Shown: in pieces, positions 39,905 through 49,289 of the stretch | Layout of the letters: the number at the start of each line of letters is the position of its first letter | Position numbering within the stretch: position 1 is the first letter of the stretch | Assembly (NCBI RefSeq): GCF_020544465.1 | Contig: NZ_CP066126.1 | Coordinates: 930,001 to 994,000, forward strand | DNA length: 64,000 bases | Reading direction: 5' to 3' | From: Chromobacterium rhizoryzae | Lineage (GTDB): Bacteria; Pseudomonadota; Gammaproteobacteria; Burkholderiales; Chromobacteriaceae | Made by a program: the position numbers and the translations under genes | Notes under the pieces: generated by a model | Databases searched by the model: none | What the model was told of the DNA's origin: nothing | The model's input: only the letters and a program-made list of their open reading frames with translations

Positions 39905-40852
39905 CTACAGCAGGAAGTCCTTGGAGATGCCCTTGCGGCGCAGGATGCGGCGCAGCTGTTCCAGGCCTTCAATCTGGATCTGGCGCACGCGTTCGCGGGT
40001 CAGGCTCAGCGCGGCGGCCAATTCCTCCAGCGTGCAGATCTCGTAGCCGTTCAGACCGTAACGGCGTTCGATCACCAGTTTCTGCTTCTCGTTCAACTGG
40101 CCCAGCCATTCATGGACGAAGTGCTCCAGCTGGCTGTTGTGCAACTGGATTTCCGGCTCGTCGTGCTGCTCGTCCGGGATGGACTCGCCGATAGACAGCA
40201 TCGGATCGATGTCCAGCGGCGCGTCCAGCGAGGCCATGCGCTCGTTGAGGTTCATCACCTTGCGCACATCGTCCACCGGCTTGCCCACCAAGTGGGCGAT
40301 TTCGTCCAGCGTCGGCTCGCGGCCGATCTGGCTTTCCAGGTGGCGCGAAGCGCGCAGATAAACGTTGAGCTCCTTGATCACGTGCACCGGCAGGCGGATG
40401 GTGCGAGATTGGTTCATGATGGCGCGCTCTATGCTCTGGCGTATCCACCAGGTGGCATAGGTGGAGAAGCGGAAGCCGCGCTCGGGGTCGAACTTCTCCA
40501 GCGCGTGCATCAGACCGATATTGCCTTCCTCGATCAGATCCAACAGCGCCAGGCCGCGGTTGATGTAATGCTTGGCGATGTTCACCACCAGCCGCAGATT
40601 GTGTTCGATCATCTTCTGCCGCGCTTCGAACTCTCCGGCCACCACGCGGCGGGCCAGAGCCAGTTCTTCCTGCGGCGTCAACAGGGCGTTGTTGCCGATA
40701 TCGTTGAGGTAGATTTGGGTGACGTCGGCAACTTCTTCGTATACCGGCTGCGCTTCGCCGACTTCCTCTGCCTCCACTTCGGCAACGGCTTCCTCATTGC
40801 TTTCCTCGTCGAGAATTTCTTGCTCTTCGAGAATGTCGAGTTCGCTACTCAT
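39905..40852 (-). CDS. rpoS: RNA polymerase sigma factor RpoS (sigma-38)
   Basis: 315 residues. An acidic N-terminus (EEQEILDEESNEEAVAEVEAEE) precedes region 1.2, then region 2 (HNLRLVVNIAKHYINRGLALLDLIEEGNIGLMHALEKFDPERGFRFSTYATWWIRQ), region 3 and region 4 (LTRERVRQIQIEGLEQLRRIL). It directs stationary-phase and stress transcription. GGGGGTAG lies before the ATG. It is last in surE-pcm-nlpD-rpoS; a separate promoter inside nlpD is usual in other bacteria but was not located. Confidence 0.97.
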   Translation of the reverse strand: MSSELDILEEQEILDEESNEEAVAEVEAEEVGEAQPVYEEVADVTQIYLNDIGNNALLTPQEELALARRVVAGEFEARQKMIEHNLRLVVNIAKHYINRGLALLDLIEEGNIGLMHALEKFDPERGFRFSTYATWWIRQSIERAIMNQSRTIRLPVHVIKELNVYLRASRHLESQIGREPTLDEIAHLVGKPVDDVRKVMNLNERMASLDAPLDIDPMLSIGESIPDEQHDEPEIQLHNSQLEHFVHEWLGQLNEKQKLVIERRYGLNGYEICTLEELAAALSLTRERVRQIQIEGLEQLRRILRRKGISKDFLL

Positions 40853-40901
40853 GTTCTACCCCCGTCTCTTTCTGATCCTGGACGGGGGCCCCGGCCGCCC
40901 G

Positions 40902-41999
40902 TCAGGACTTATGGTCAAGGTACTGCATCGGATCCACCGGCTTGCCGAGGCGGCGGATTTCAAAGTGCAGTTTCACTTGGTCGGCGTCGGAATTGCCCAT
41001 TTCGGCAATCTTCTGCCCTCGCTTGACAGACTGGCCCTCCTTTACGAGCAACTGGCTATTGTGGGCGTAGGCCGACAGGAAGGATTTATTGTGCTTGATG
41101 ATGATCAGCTTGCCGTAGCCACGCAGGCCGGTGCCGCTGTACACCACTTTGCCGTCTCCCGCCGCCAACACCGGCTGGCCGCTGCGGCCGCTGATGTCTA
41201 TGCCCTTGCTGCTATCGGAATATCCCCGGATCATCTTGCCTTCGGTCGGCCACAGCCACGGCACCGCGTCTTCGTCCGTTTTCGCCACGGGCTTGCTGGC
41301 CTCGGGCTTGCTGGACGGCGTTGCCGCCGGCGCTTCGGTCTTGGCCGGAGCGCTTGCCGTCGCCGGCGAGCCGGCGGCGCTGATCGGGGCTTGAGCGTTC
41401 TTGTTGTTGCCCGGTCCTCCCTCGCTCTGGGCGGACAGGGTTTTTGCTGCTTCTGCGCTGTATGGCAGTTTCAGGGCTTTGGGGTAGGCCTTGACACCGC
41501 CTGCTTGGACAGTTGCGCTTTCCACCGGCGCGCTGGGCTGAACCGGCGCGGCGCCGGCCGTCGGCTGGCCGGCGTTGGCCGCCGGAGGGGCATCGCCGCC
41601 GGGCGGGGTCAAGCGCAGTACTTGTCCTACTTTGATGTTGTTGTCCGGCAGGTTGTTCCAGGCCGCGACGTCCTTGTATTTCAGGCCGTTGTTCAGAGAG
41701 ATGCGGAACAGGTTTTCCCCCGGCTGAACCACATGGGTCTTTTCTTTTGTTGTTGCGCCCGCCGCCGAGGCGGAGCCTATCGGCGCGGCGGACACTCCTC
41801 CGTTATCCTGGTACGGCGTCGTCACCGCCGCACTGTTGCCGCCTGTCGCGACGGGCGCCGAAGGCGGCGCGCTGCGCGCGACGGCCGGCGTTGCGCTTTC
41901 CACGGGGGCCGGTTGCTGGGCGATGCTGCTGCATCCGCTCAGGGCGATGCCGATCGAAGCCGTGAATATATATGCATAGCTGCAATGCATTTTTAGCAT
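40902..41999 (-). CDS. nlpD: NlpD-type LysM/M23 lipoprotein
   Basis: 365 residues from ATG 41999. The lipobox is in SIGIALSGCSS, so it is an outer-membrane or envelope lipoprotein. A Pro/Ala linker, a LysM domain (HVVQPGENLFRISLNNGLKYKDVAAWNNL) and a C-terminal M23 fold (GIDISGRSGQPVLAAGDGKVVYSG...GYGKLIIIKHNKSFLSAYAHNSQLLVKEGQSVKRGQKIAEMGNSDAD, given here as positions about 270-345) follow. The HxxxD and HxH zinc residues are degenerate (GIDIS, YAHN), so it is probably an amidase activator. Alternative starts are 41990 and a long extension to 42161; the SD is weak for all. Confidence 0.9.
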   Translation of the reverse strand: MLKMHCSYAYIFTASIGIALSGCSSIAQQPAPVESATPAVARSAPPSAPVATGGNSAAVTTPYQDNGGVSAAPIGSASAAGATTKEKTHVVQPGENLFRISLNNGLKYKDVAAWNNLPDNNIKVGQVLRLTPPGGDAPPAANAGQPTAGAAPVQPSAPVESATVQAGGVKAYPKALKLPYSAEAAKTLSAQSEGGPGNNKNAQAPISAAGSPATASAPAKTEAPAATPSSKPEASKPVAKTDEDAVPWLWPTEGKMIRGYSDSSKGIDISGRSGQPVLAAGDGKVVYSGTGLRGYGKLIIIKHNKSFLSAYAHNSQLLVKEGQSVKRGQKIAEMGNSDADQVKLHFEIRRLGKPVDPMQYLDHKS

Positions 42000-42073
42000 A
42001 CTTTTGTTTTTTATAGTCTGTTTAAGTGATTTGATAAATTGTCGGACAAAGAAACTGTTGTGTTTTTGCAGTT

Positions 42074-42745
42074 TTAACTGCGTCCGGCAAGCAAGGGTAC
42101 GAATTTCACCGGGTCCAGCCGGCTTTTCTGCAGGCCTTGCGCGGTTTTCTCTATCAGCCACAAGTACTGTTCCTCTTCGCCTATCGGCATGATCATGCGG
42201 CCGCCGTCGTTGAGTTGTTCGACCAGGGCCTGGGGGATGTTGCGCGCGGCGGCGGTCATGATGATGCCGTCGAAGGGCGCGGCCTCGGCCAGGCCGAAAT
42301 GGCCGTCGCCGTGGACCAGGCGGGCGTGTACCAGCTTGGCGGCGCGCAAATTGCGTCTGGCTTTGTCAAGAATGACGCCCAAGCGTTCAATGGAGTAGAC
42401 CTCGGCGCCGGTCTTCAGCAGCACCGCGGTCTGATAGCCGCAGCCGGTGCCTATCTCCAATACTTTGCCCGGTTTCTTGCCATTCAACAGGATTTCCGTC
42501 ATCCGCGCCACGGTGAAAGGCTGGGAGATGGTCTGGCCGTGACCTATGGGCAGCGACACGTCGTCGTAGGCGCGGGTGGCCAGCGCCTGGTCTACAAACA
42601 GGTGACGCGGCACGTCCGACATCGCGGTCAGCACGCGTTCGTCGGCCACGCCGTTCTGGCGCAGGCGCTCGACCATGCGGCGTCGGGTGCGGTCGGAAAG
42701 CATGCCGTAGGCCGGCTGGCCCGGCGTCAGCTGTGGTGTAGCCAT
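42074..42745 (-). CDS. pcm: Protein-L-isoaspartate O-methyltransferase
   Basis: 223 residues. SAM-binding motif VLEIGTGCGYQTAVLL, with RHLFVDQALATRAYDDVSLPIGHGQTISQP upstream. It repairs isoaspartyl residues in aged proteins. The start overlaps the end of surE by 19 bp. The 74-bp gap to nlpD is AT-rich and may hold a further promoter. Confidence 0.95.
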   Translation of the reverse strand: MATPQLTPGQPAYGMLSDRTRRRMVERLRQNGVADERVLTAMSDVPRHLFVDQALATRAYDDVSLPIGHGQTISQPFTVARMTEILLNGKKPGKVLEIGTGCGYQTAVLLKTGAEVYSIERLGVILDKARRNLRAAKLVHARLVHGDGHFGLAEAAPFDGIIMTAAARNIPQALVEQLNDGGRMIMPIGEEEQYLWLIEKTAQGLQKSRLDPVKFVPLLAGRS

Positions 42746-43473
42746 GTTTTGATTCCGTCTAGTTGGCCATAGGCGGTTAAATCCAGCATTAGCGGCGTCA
42801 CTGAAATATCGTTGTTGGCCAGCGCGCCGAAGTCCGTGCCCGCGCCGGCGTCCTGCACATTGCCGACCGGTCCTACCCAGTATATCGTCTCGCCGCGAGG
42901 ATTCTGAGACTTGATCACCGGCTGCGCGCAGTGGCGGCGGCCCAGGCGGGTGACGGTCAATTGGCCCAGCGCTTCCGGAGCGATGTCGGGCACGTTGACG
43001 TTGAGCAGCACCGGCTCGCGGAAGGGGTTGCGCTTGCAGCGTTCCACCAGTTGATCGACGACCAGGCCGGCGCTGGCGAAGTGCTGGCCGCTATAGCCGG
43101 CCAGCGACACCGCGATGGAGGGAATGCCCAGCATGAAGCCTTCGGTGGCGGCGGCCACGGTGCCGGAGTACAGGGTGTCGTCGCCCATATTGGGGCCGTG
43201 GTTGATGCCGCTGAACACCATGTCCGGCTTGAAGTCCAGCATGCCGGTCACCGCGAGGTGCACGCAGTCGGTGGGGGTGCCGTTGACGTAGTGAAAGCCG
43301 TTGGCGGCCTTGCGCACGGTCAAGGGGCGATCCAGGGTCAGGGAGTTGCTGGCGCCGCTGCGGTCCCGCTCCGGCGCGACAACGACGACTTCGCCGTGGC
43401 GGGACAGGGTTTGCGCCAGCATGGCCAGTCCCGGAGCGAAATAACCGTCGTCGTTGCTGATGAGAAACTTCAT
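42727..43473 (-). CDS. surE: 5'/3'-nucleotidase SurE
   Basis: 248 residues. The N-terminal FLISNDDGYFAPGLAMLA holds the metal-binding DD, followed by VVVAPERDRSGASNSLTLDRPL and VFSGINHGPNMGDDTLYSGTVAAA. It dephosphorylates nucleoside monophosphates in stationary phase. It is first in the surE-pcm-nlpD-rpoS cluster. Confidence 0.95.
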   Translation of the reverse strand: MKFLISNDDGYFAPGLAMLAQTLSRHGEVVVVAPERDRSGASNSLTLDRPLTVRKAANGFHYVNGTPTDCVHLAVTGMLDFKPDMVFSGINHGPNMGDDTLYSGTVAAATEGFMLGIPSIAVSLAGYSGQHFASAGLVVDQLVERCKRNPFREPVLLNVNVPDIAPEALGQLTVTRLGRRHCAQPVIKSQNPRGETIYWVGPVGNVQDAGAGTDFGALANNDISVTPLMLDLTAYGQLDGIKTWLHHS

Positions 43474-43564
43474 GCTGTCTTTCTATTGTTCTTGCCGGCA
43501 AAGGTGGCCCGGCTGATTGTATCGCTCCAACGATGACGCGGAAAAGTCCGGCGTGGAAGACGGA

Positions 43565-43591
43565 CAAACAAAACCCGCCGGTGGGCGGGTT
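43565..43591 (-). terminator. Rho-independent terminator of nadA
   Basis: On the minus strand AACCCGCC-CACC-GGCGGGTT is followed by TTGTTTG, 13 bp past the nadA stop. It separates nadA from the surE operon. Confidence 0.8.
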
Positions 43592-43603
43592 GGGGAAAGC
43601 GGC

Positions 43604-44521
43604 TCAGGCGTAGTAACGCTGGCTGAATTCCAGCATGCGCTCGATCGGCAACCGCGCTGCGTCCATCTGTTCCCGGCTGAGGTAGTCGATGCGCAAGCCC
43701 ACGCCCTGCTGGGCGCGCTTGACCGCTTCTATGGTGTTCATCTTCATGTACGGACAGGAGTTGCATTGGCAGCCGGCGTAGATCGGCGCCTGACGCAGGT
43801 CCAGATCCGGACGGGCCAGTCCCATGTTGTAGAGGATGCCGTCTTCGGTGGCGACGAAGATCACCGCGTCCGGGCTGCCGGAGAATTGCTTGACCCAGTT
43901 GAGCATGCCGGAGGTGGAGCCGACGTAATCGGCCTTCTTCAGCACCGGCAGCGGGCTTTCCGGATGGGCGATCAGGTATTTCTCCGCGCCGGCGACCGCG
44001 AAGGCCTCGTCCAGCGCCGCTTCGTTGAATTTGTCGTGCACCTCGCACACCGCCGACCACAGCGGCATGTCGTAGCCGTACTGATAGTTGAGGTAGCCGC
44101 CCATATTGCGGTCCGGCGAGAAGATCACTTTTTTGCCTTCGGCGTACAGGTGGGCAATGATGTCGTCCACATTGCGGCTGGTGACGATCCAGTCGGACAG
44201 CGCTTTGTGCTCGGCGCTGGAGTTGATATAGGAAACGTGCACGTGGTCCGGGTGCTGCTTGCGCCATTTGGCCAGCGCGGCGACGTCGGTCTGTGTCACC
44301 AGCGAACAGGTGGAACCGGCGTCGGGCAGAATCACTTCCGCCTGGGGATTGAGGATTTTCGCGGTTTCCGCCATGAAGCGCACGCCGGCAAAAACGATGA
44401 TGTCGGCATTGGCTTCCTTGGCGTACAAAGAAAGTTCCAGGCTGTCGCCAACCTTGTCGGCCATTTTCTGGATTTCAGGCTGGGTATAGTAATGGGCAAG
44501 CGTGACGACGCGTTTCGTCAT
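43604..44521 (-). CDS. nadA: Quinolinate synthase
   Basis: 305 residues, three-fold pseudo-symmetric. Motifs are TLAHYYTQPEIQKMADKVGDSLELS, FMAETAKILNP, GSTCSLV (first cluster Cys), SPDRNMGGYLNYQYG and the C-terminal CQCNSCPYMKMNT. The [4Fe-4S] enzyme condenses iminoaspartate with DHAP in NAD synthesis. The start at 44521 gives the short family form; the upstream extension has no similarity to the family. nadB and nadC are not adjacent. Confidence 0.95.
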   Translation of the reverse strand: MTKRVVTLAHYYTQPEIQKMADKVGDSLELSLYAKEANADIIVFAGVRFMAETAKILNPQAEVILPDAGSTCSLVTQTDVAALAKWRKQHPDHVHVSYINSSAEHKALSDWIVTSRNVDDIIAHLYAEGKKVIFSPDRNMGGYLNYQYGYDMPLWSAVCEVHDKFNEAALDEAFAVAGAEKYLIAHPESPLPVLKKADYVGSTSGMLNWVKQFSGSPDAVIFVATEDGILYNMGLARPDLDLRQAPIYAGCQCNSCPYMKMNTIEAVKRAQQGVGLRIDYLSREQMDAARLPIERMLEFSQRYYA

Positions 44522-44709
44522 GATGGATCGACTCCCGCCGCCATCCGGCCTTGTTGGAGCAAGGGGCGCGTGGCGACTTTGTGCGGTGCAGTAAAGAGCT
44601 ATTGCTAAACAGCAAAGATTAACAATATTGTAGTGTCCGCGCCAGTCCATTCTTGTTAGGCCCTTGCGGCGAAGCGGGGCGCGATGGATTCGGCTTGCCG
44701 GAGGTCAAG

Positions 44710-45720
44710 ATGACGTCAAGGTTCAGTCTGCATGATGATGGCTCGGCGGGCGGTGAGCATGACGACGAGCACGATTACAATCATCCGCATCGCCATCCCC
44801 ACGGCGGGGTGACGGGCGCGGCGGCGCGCGCCGCCAGCATGCGCGCCTTGCGCTGGGTGGCGCTGCTGACGATAGGCTTCGCCTGCGTGGAGGCGGTGGG
44901 CGGCTGGGCGACGGGATCGCTGGCCTTGTTGTCGGATGCCGGCCATATGCTGACCGATTCCATTTCGCTGTTGCTGGCCTTGTGGGTGGCGCATATCGGC
45001 CGCCGCCCGGCGGACGAGTCGCATTCTTTTGGCCATGGCCGCGCGGAGGTGATAGGCGCGTTTCTGAACAGCTTGTTCATGTTCGGCGTCATCGTCTTCA
45101 TCGCGGTGGAGGCGGTGCGGCGCTTGCTGGAGCCGCACGCGGTCAACGGTCTGGGGGTGATGGGCATCGCCGTGGCCGGCCTGCTGGTCAATGTGCTGGC
45201 CGTGTGGATTCTGAGCCGCGGCGCGCACAGCCTTAACAGCAAGGCGGCGCTGCTGCACGTGATGGGGGATTTGCTGGGCTCGCTGGCGGCGATCGCTTCC
45301 GGGGCCATCGTGTACTGGACCGGCTGGACGCCGGCGGATCCGATCTTGTCCATGCTGGTGGCCTGTCTGATTCTGTCGTCTACCTGGCGGCTGCTGCGCA
45401 AGTCGCTGGCGGTGTTGATGGAGGAGGTGCCGGCGGAGCTGGATTTTAACCGCATCGGCCGCGCCCTGGGCGGCATCGCCGGGGTGAGATCGGTGCACGA
45501 TCTGCACGTTTGGACCATGGCCGCGGACCGCGTGGCCTTGTCCGCGCATTTGCAGGTGGCCGCGCCGCAGGATTGGCCGCGCATTCTGGCGGCCTGCCAG
45601 CGCATGCTGTCGCGCGAGTACGGCATCGACCATGTGACTTTGCAGCCGGAGTGGCCGTTGCCGCCGCCGGCGGGGAAAACCGTGCCGGTTACCATTATTT
45701 CCGAGGATAAGCATCAATGA
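44710..45720 (+). CDS. CDF-family cation efflux protein (CzcD/ZitB-like)
   Basis: 336 residues. A His/Asp-rich N-terminus (HDDEHDYNHPHRHPHGG) precedes six membrane helices. Metal-binding HMLTDS-type motif: LLSDAGHMLTDSISLLLAL and HSFGHGRAEVIGAFLNS; the C-terminal cytoplasmic domain has VHDLHVWTM. It exports Zn2+, Co2+ or Cd2+ by proton antiport. GGAGG lies upstream of ATG 44710. Its stop overlaps the next gene (ATGA). Confidence 0.93.
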   Translation: MTSRFSLHDDGSAGGEHDDEHDYNHPHRHPHGGVTGAAARAASMRALRWVALLTIGFACVEAVGGWATGSLALLSDAGHMLTDSISLLLALWVAHIGRRPADESHSFGHGRAEVIGAFLNSLFMFGVIVFIAVEAVRRLLEPHAVNGLGVMGIAVAGLLVNVLAVWILSRGAHSLNSKAALLHVMGDLLGSLAAIASGAIVYWTGWTPADPILSMLVACLILSSTWRLLRKSLAVLMEEVPAELDFNRIGRALGGIAGVRSVHDLHVWTMAADRVALSAHLQVAAPQDWPRILAACQRMLSREYGIDHVTLQPEWPLPPPAGKTVPVTIISEDKHQ

Positions 45721-48392
45721 GGCCGCATTACCTGACACCGTTGTTTTCGCCGCGCAGCGTCGCCGTGATCGGCGCCAGCGACACGCCGGGCTCGATCGGG
45801 CAGGCGGTGTTCGCCAATCTGCTGGCGGGCAACTTCCAGGGCAAGCTGTTTCCGGTCAACCTCAACCACAAGGTGGTGGCCGGGGTGCCCGCGGTGGCTT
45901 CGGTGCGTCAGATCAGTGAGCCCGTGGATCTGGCGGTGGTGGTGACCGCCACCCGCACCCTGCCTGCGATCATGAAGGACTGCGGCAAGAAGGGCATCAA
46001 GGCGGTGTTGCTGGCCAAGGAGTTTGCCGACAGCGAGCAGCTGGAGCGGGAGATCATCAACGAGACGCTGTCCATCAGCCGCCATTTCGGCATCCGCATC
46101 CTGGGGCCGAACGTGCTGGGCCTGATGCGGCCGGTGGCCGGCTTCAACGCCAGCAACTACACCAGCAAGGTGAGGCCGGGTAATCTGGCGCTGGTGTCGC
46201 AGTCGTCGGCGCTGTGCACGGCGATGCTGGATTGGGCGGACAGCAAGGGCATCGGTTTTTCCAGCGTGATTTCTGTGGGCAACGCGTTGGACGTCGGCTT
46301 CGGCGAAATTCTGGATTACCTGGTGGCGGACAACTTCACCCAGGGCATTCTGTTGCATGTCCACCACATTCACGACGCGCGCCGCTTCATGTCGGCGCTG
46401 CGCGCCGCGGCGCGCACCAAGCCGGTGGTGGTGATCAAGTCCGGCCGCTATGAGGACGCGGTGACCGGGGTCACGCATTCCAGCAATCTGGTGGAGAGCG
46501 GCGATGTGTTCGACGCCGCGCTGGCGCGCGCCGGCGTGCTGCGGGTCGACACCATCGCCCAGCTGTTCACGGCGGCCAAGGTGCTGGCGGCCAACTACCG
46601 GGTGGGCGGCAAGCGGCTGGCCATCGTCACCAACGGCATCGGCCCCGGCGTGCTGGCCGCCGACAGCGCCTATTCCAACCGGGTGGAGCTGGCCAAGCTG
46701 TCTGATTCCACCGTGGAACTGCTCAATGGGGTCTTGCCGCGCAATTGGTCGCATGGCAACCCGCTGGACATCATAGGCGACGCCAGTCCCTCGCGTTTTC
46801 GCACCGCGGTGAAGGCCTGTCTGGACGACCCCAATGTGGATGGCGTGATGGTGGTGTTCACCCCGCAGGCCGGCACCGACCACCTGACCACGGCGCAGTT
46901 GATGATCGGCTTGCAGCGCGAATCCGCCAAGCCGTTGTTCCTGTCCTGGCTGGGCGACGCCAAGGTGTCGGAAAGCCGCGAACTGTTTTCCAAAGCCAAG
47001 TGCGCTCACTTCCGCGCGCCGGAGTACGGCATCGAAGTGTTCCGCAATCTGGCGGCTTATCAGCGCAACCAGCAGTTGCTGTTGCAGACGCCGGGGCCGC
47101 TGGAGGGCAAGCGCGCCGACCCGGACGTGGCCAAGGCGCGCAAGGTGATCGCCTCGGCGTTGAAGGACGGCCGCGACATTCTGTCCGAGCGCGAATCCAA
47201 GGAAGTGCTGGCCGCCTTCCAGATTCCGGTCAATCCCACCCGGCTGGCGCGCACCGCCAACGAGGCGGTCAAGCAGGCCGATAAGATCGGCTATCCGGTG
47301 GTGCTGAAGATCGATTCGCCGGACATTATTTATAAGTCGGACGTTGGCGGCGTGGAGCTGAACATCAGCAATGAGGCGACGCTGCGCGAAGCGTTCGACG
47401 CCATCATCGGCCGCACGCGCCAGGCGCGGCCGGAGGCGCGCATCGACGGGGTGTCGGTGCAGCCCATGCGCAAGCGCCGCTTCGCCCGCGAAGTGATGGT
47501 GGGCGTTACCCACGACGAAGCCTTCGGGCCGGTGATCACTTTCGGCGCCGGGGGCATCGCGGTGGAGGTGATGCACGACCGCGCGCTATCCCTGCCGCCG
47601 CTCAACGGCTATCTGGTGGCCAGCATGATCCGGCATACCCGCATCGGCCAATTGCTGGGCGCGTTCAAGAACCTGCCGGCGGTGGATCAGGACGAGCTGG
47701 AGGATGTGCTGCTGCATGTGTCGGAAATGGTGTGCGAGCTGCCCGAGCTGCGCGAGATGGACATCAATCCGTTGGTGGCCGACGAGCAGGGCGTGATCGC
47801 GCTGGACGCCCGCATCATCGTCCGGCCGCGGCGGCCGGATTTGAAGCGCTACGCCCATATGGCCATCATGCCTTATCCCAGCCATATGGTGGTGTGCGCC
47901 AAATTGAAGGACGGCACCAATGTGATGGTGCGGCCGGTGCGTCCGGAAGATGCGGATATGCAACAGGAGTTCGTACGCAATCTGTCCGAGGAGAGCCGCT
48001 ACAACCGCTACCTGTCCAGCATCAAGCAATTGTCGCAAAGCATGTTGGTGCGTTTCACCCAGCTGGATTACGACCGCGAGATGGCGCTGGCGATGACGCG
48101 CGAACAAAAAGACGGCGAGGAAATGCTGGCGGTGGCGCGTTTCATCACCGATCCGGACAACGAGGGCTGCGAGTTTGCGCTGGAGGTGGCCGACCGCTGG
48201 CAAGGCAAGGGCATAGGCTATCTTCTGATGAGCGCCTTGTTCGACGCGGCGCGGGAGCAGGGCCTGAAAGTGATGCGCGGCGAGGTGTTGGCCGGCAATA
48301 AGGGCATGTTGAAACTGATGCACAAGCTGGGCTTTTCCGTGGAGCCGCACCCGGAAGACCGGGCCCTGACCATGGTGTCCAAGAGCTTGTAA
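45717..48392 (+). CDS. Acyl-CoA synthetase-like GNAT protein acetyltransferase (PatZ/Pka-like)
   Basis: 891 residues. Order: CoA-binding domain (FSPRSVAVIGASDTPGSIGQAVF), succinyl-CoA ligase-like domain (LALVSQSSALCTAMLDWA), ATP-grasp (about 485-715, GYPVVLKIDSPDIIYKSDVGGVELN) and a C-terminal GNAT domain (from about 737; WQGKGIGYLLMSALFDAA). This is the layout of E. coli PatZ and Salmonella Pat, which acetylate lysines of metabolic enzymes such as acetyl-CoA synthetase. Whether the synthetase half is active is unclear. It overlaps the CDF gene by 4 bp. Confidence 0.92.
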   Translation: MRPHYLTPLFSPRSVAVIGASDTPGSIGQAVFANLLAGNFQGKLFPVNLNHKVVAGVPAVASVRQISEPVDLAVVVTATRTLPAIMKDCGKKGIKAVLLAKEFADSEQLEREIINETLSISRHFGIRILGPNVLGLMRPVAGFNASNYTSKVRPGNLALVSQSSALCTAMLDWADSKGIGFSSVISVGNALDVGFGEILDYLVADNFTQGILLHVHHIHDARRFMSALRAAARTKPVVVIKSGRYEDAVTGVTHSSNLVESGDVFDAALARAGVLRVDTIAQLFTAAKVLAANYRVGGKRLAIVTNGIGPGVLAADSAYSNRVELAKLSDSTVELLNGVLPRNWSHGNPLDIIGDASPSRFRTAVKACLDDPNVDGVMVVFTPQAGTDHLTTAQLMIGLQRESAKPLFLSWLGDAKVSESRELFSKAKCAHFRAPEYGIEVFRNLAAYQRNQQLLLQTPGPLEGKRADPDVAKARKVIASALKDGRDILSERESKEVLAAFQIPVNPTRLARTANEAVKQADKIGYPVVLKIDSPDIIYKSDVGGVELNISNEATLREAFDAIIGRTRQARPEARIDGVSVQPMRKRRFAREVMVGVTHDEAFGPVITFGAGGIAVEVMHDRALSLPPLNGYLVASMIRHTRIGQLLGAFKNLPAVDQDELEDVLLHVSEMVCELPELREMDINPLVADEQGVIALDARIIVRPRRPDLKRYAHMAIMPYPSHMVVCAKLKDGTNVMVRPVRPEDADMQQEFVRNLSEESRYNRYLSSIKQLSQSMLVRFTQLDYDREMALAMTREQKDGEEMLAVARFITDPDNEGCEFALEVADRWQGKGIGYLLMSALFDAAREQGLKVMRGEVLAGNKGMLKLMHKLGFSVEPHPEDRALTMVSKSL

Positions 48393-48498
48393 CGGCGGGC
48401 TTGACAGGCGTCTTGCATTAAGCGCTTGCAAGATAAGGGAAAACTGACCTAAAATCGTGGGCTTTTCTCATACCGTTTTTATTCAAGGACAATCGACA

Positions 48499-48747
48499 AT
48501 GGTAGTGATTCGTCTGGCACGTGGCGGCGCCAAGAACCGTCCGTTCTACAACATCGTGGTGACCGATTCCCGTAACCGTCGTGACGGTCGCTTCATCGAG
48601 CGCGTTGGCTTCTACAACCCGGTTGCCAACGAGAAGCAAGAGCGCGTTCGTTTCACCATGGACCGCCTGAACCACTGGGTTGGCGTTGGCGCTCAAGTTT
48701 CCGACGCCGTTGCCAAGCTGCTGAAAGAGCAGAAGGCCGCTGCCTAA
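48499..48747 (+). CDS. rpsP: 30S ribosomal protein S16
   Basis: 82 residues starting MVVIRLARGGAKNRPFYNIVVTDSR. The ATG at 48499 has AAGGA upstream; the in-frame extension to 48457 is not part of the family. First gene of the rpsP-rimM-trmD-rplS operon. Confidence 0.98.
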   Translation: MVVIRLARGGAKNRPFYNIVVTDSRNRRDGRFIERVGFYNPVANEKQERVRFTMDRLNHWVGVGAQVSDAVAKLLKEQKAAA

Positions 48748-48782
48748 GCGTTCGTTGACACATCAACTGACGGACTAGGCGC

Positions 48783-49289
48783 ATGCGCAACGAAGATCTC
48801 GTAGTGATGGGGTTTGTGCGTGGCGCCTTTGGTGTCAAGGGCTGGGTGAAAGTCCAGGCCGACACCGAATACGCTGACGGTCTGTTCGACTACCCGGTCT
48901 GGTGGCTGGGCAAGGAGAACGACTGGAAGCCGTACACATTTGAAAACGGCGCTCTCCAGCCCAAGGCGCTTGCCGCCAAGCTGGAAGGCGTGGAAGACCG
49001 CGACGCGGCCGAAGCCCTGCGCGGCATGCAGATCGCCGTGCCGCGCGAAGAGTTGCCGGCCGCCGAGGAAGGCGAATACTACTGGACCGATCTGATCGGT
49101 CTGGAAGTCGTCAATCAGCAAGGCGAAGTGCTGGGCAAAGTCAGCGAATTGATGGAAACCGGCGCGCACGATGTGTTGGTGGTGCAAGGCGCGGACGGCC
49201 AGCGCATGATTCCCTTCGTGGATCAGTATGTGCTGGAAGTTCAGCTTGCCGCAGGCAAGATCCAGGTGGACTGGGGTCTGGACTACTGA
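48783..49289 (+). CDS. rimM: 16S rRNA processing protein RimM
   Basis: 168 residues. An N-terminal RimM domain (VVMGFVRGAFGVKGWVKVQ) and a C-terminal PRC barrel (EYYWTDLIGLEVVNQQGEVLGKV, MIPFVDQYVLEVQLAAGKIQVDW). It assists maturation of the 30S head and binds S19. Its TGA overlaps the trmD ATG by one base. Confidence 0.97.
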   Translation: MRNEDLVVMGFVRGAFGVKGWVKVQADTEYADGLFDYPVWWLGKENDWKPYTFENGALQPKALAAKLEGVEDRDAAEALRGMQIAVPREELPAAEEGEYYWTDLIGLEVVNQQGEVLGKVSELMETGAHDVLVVQGADGQRMIPFVDQYVLEVQLAAGKIQVDWGLDY

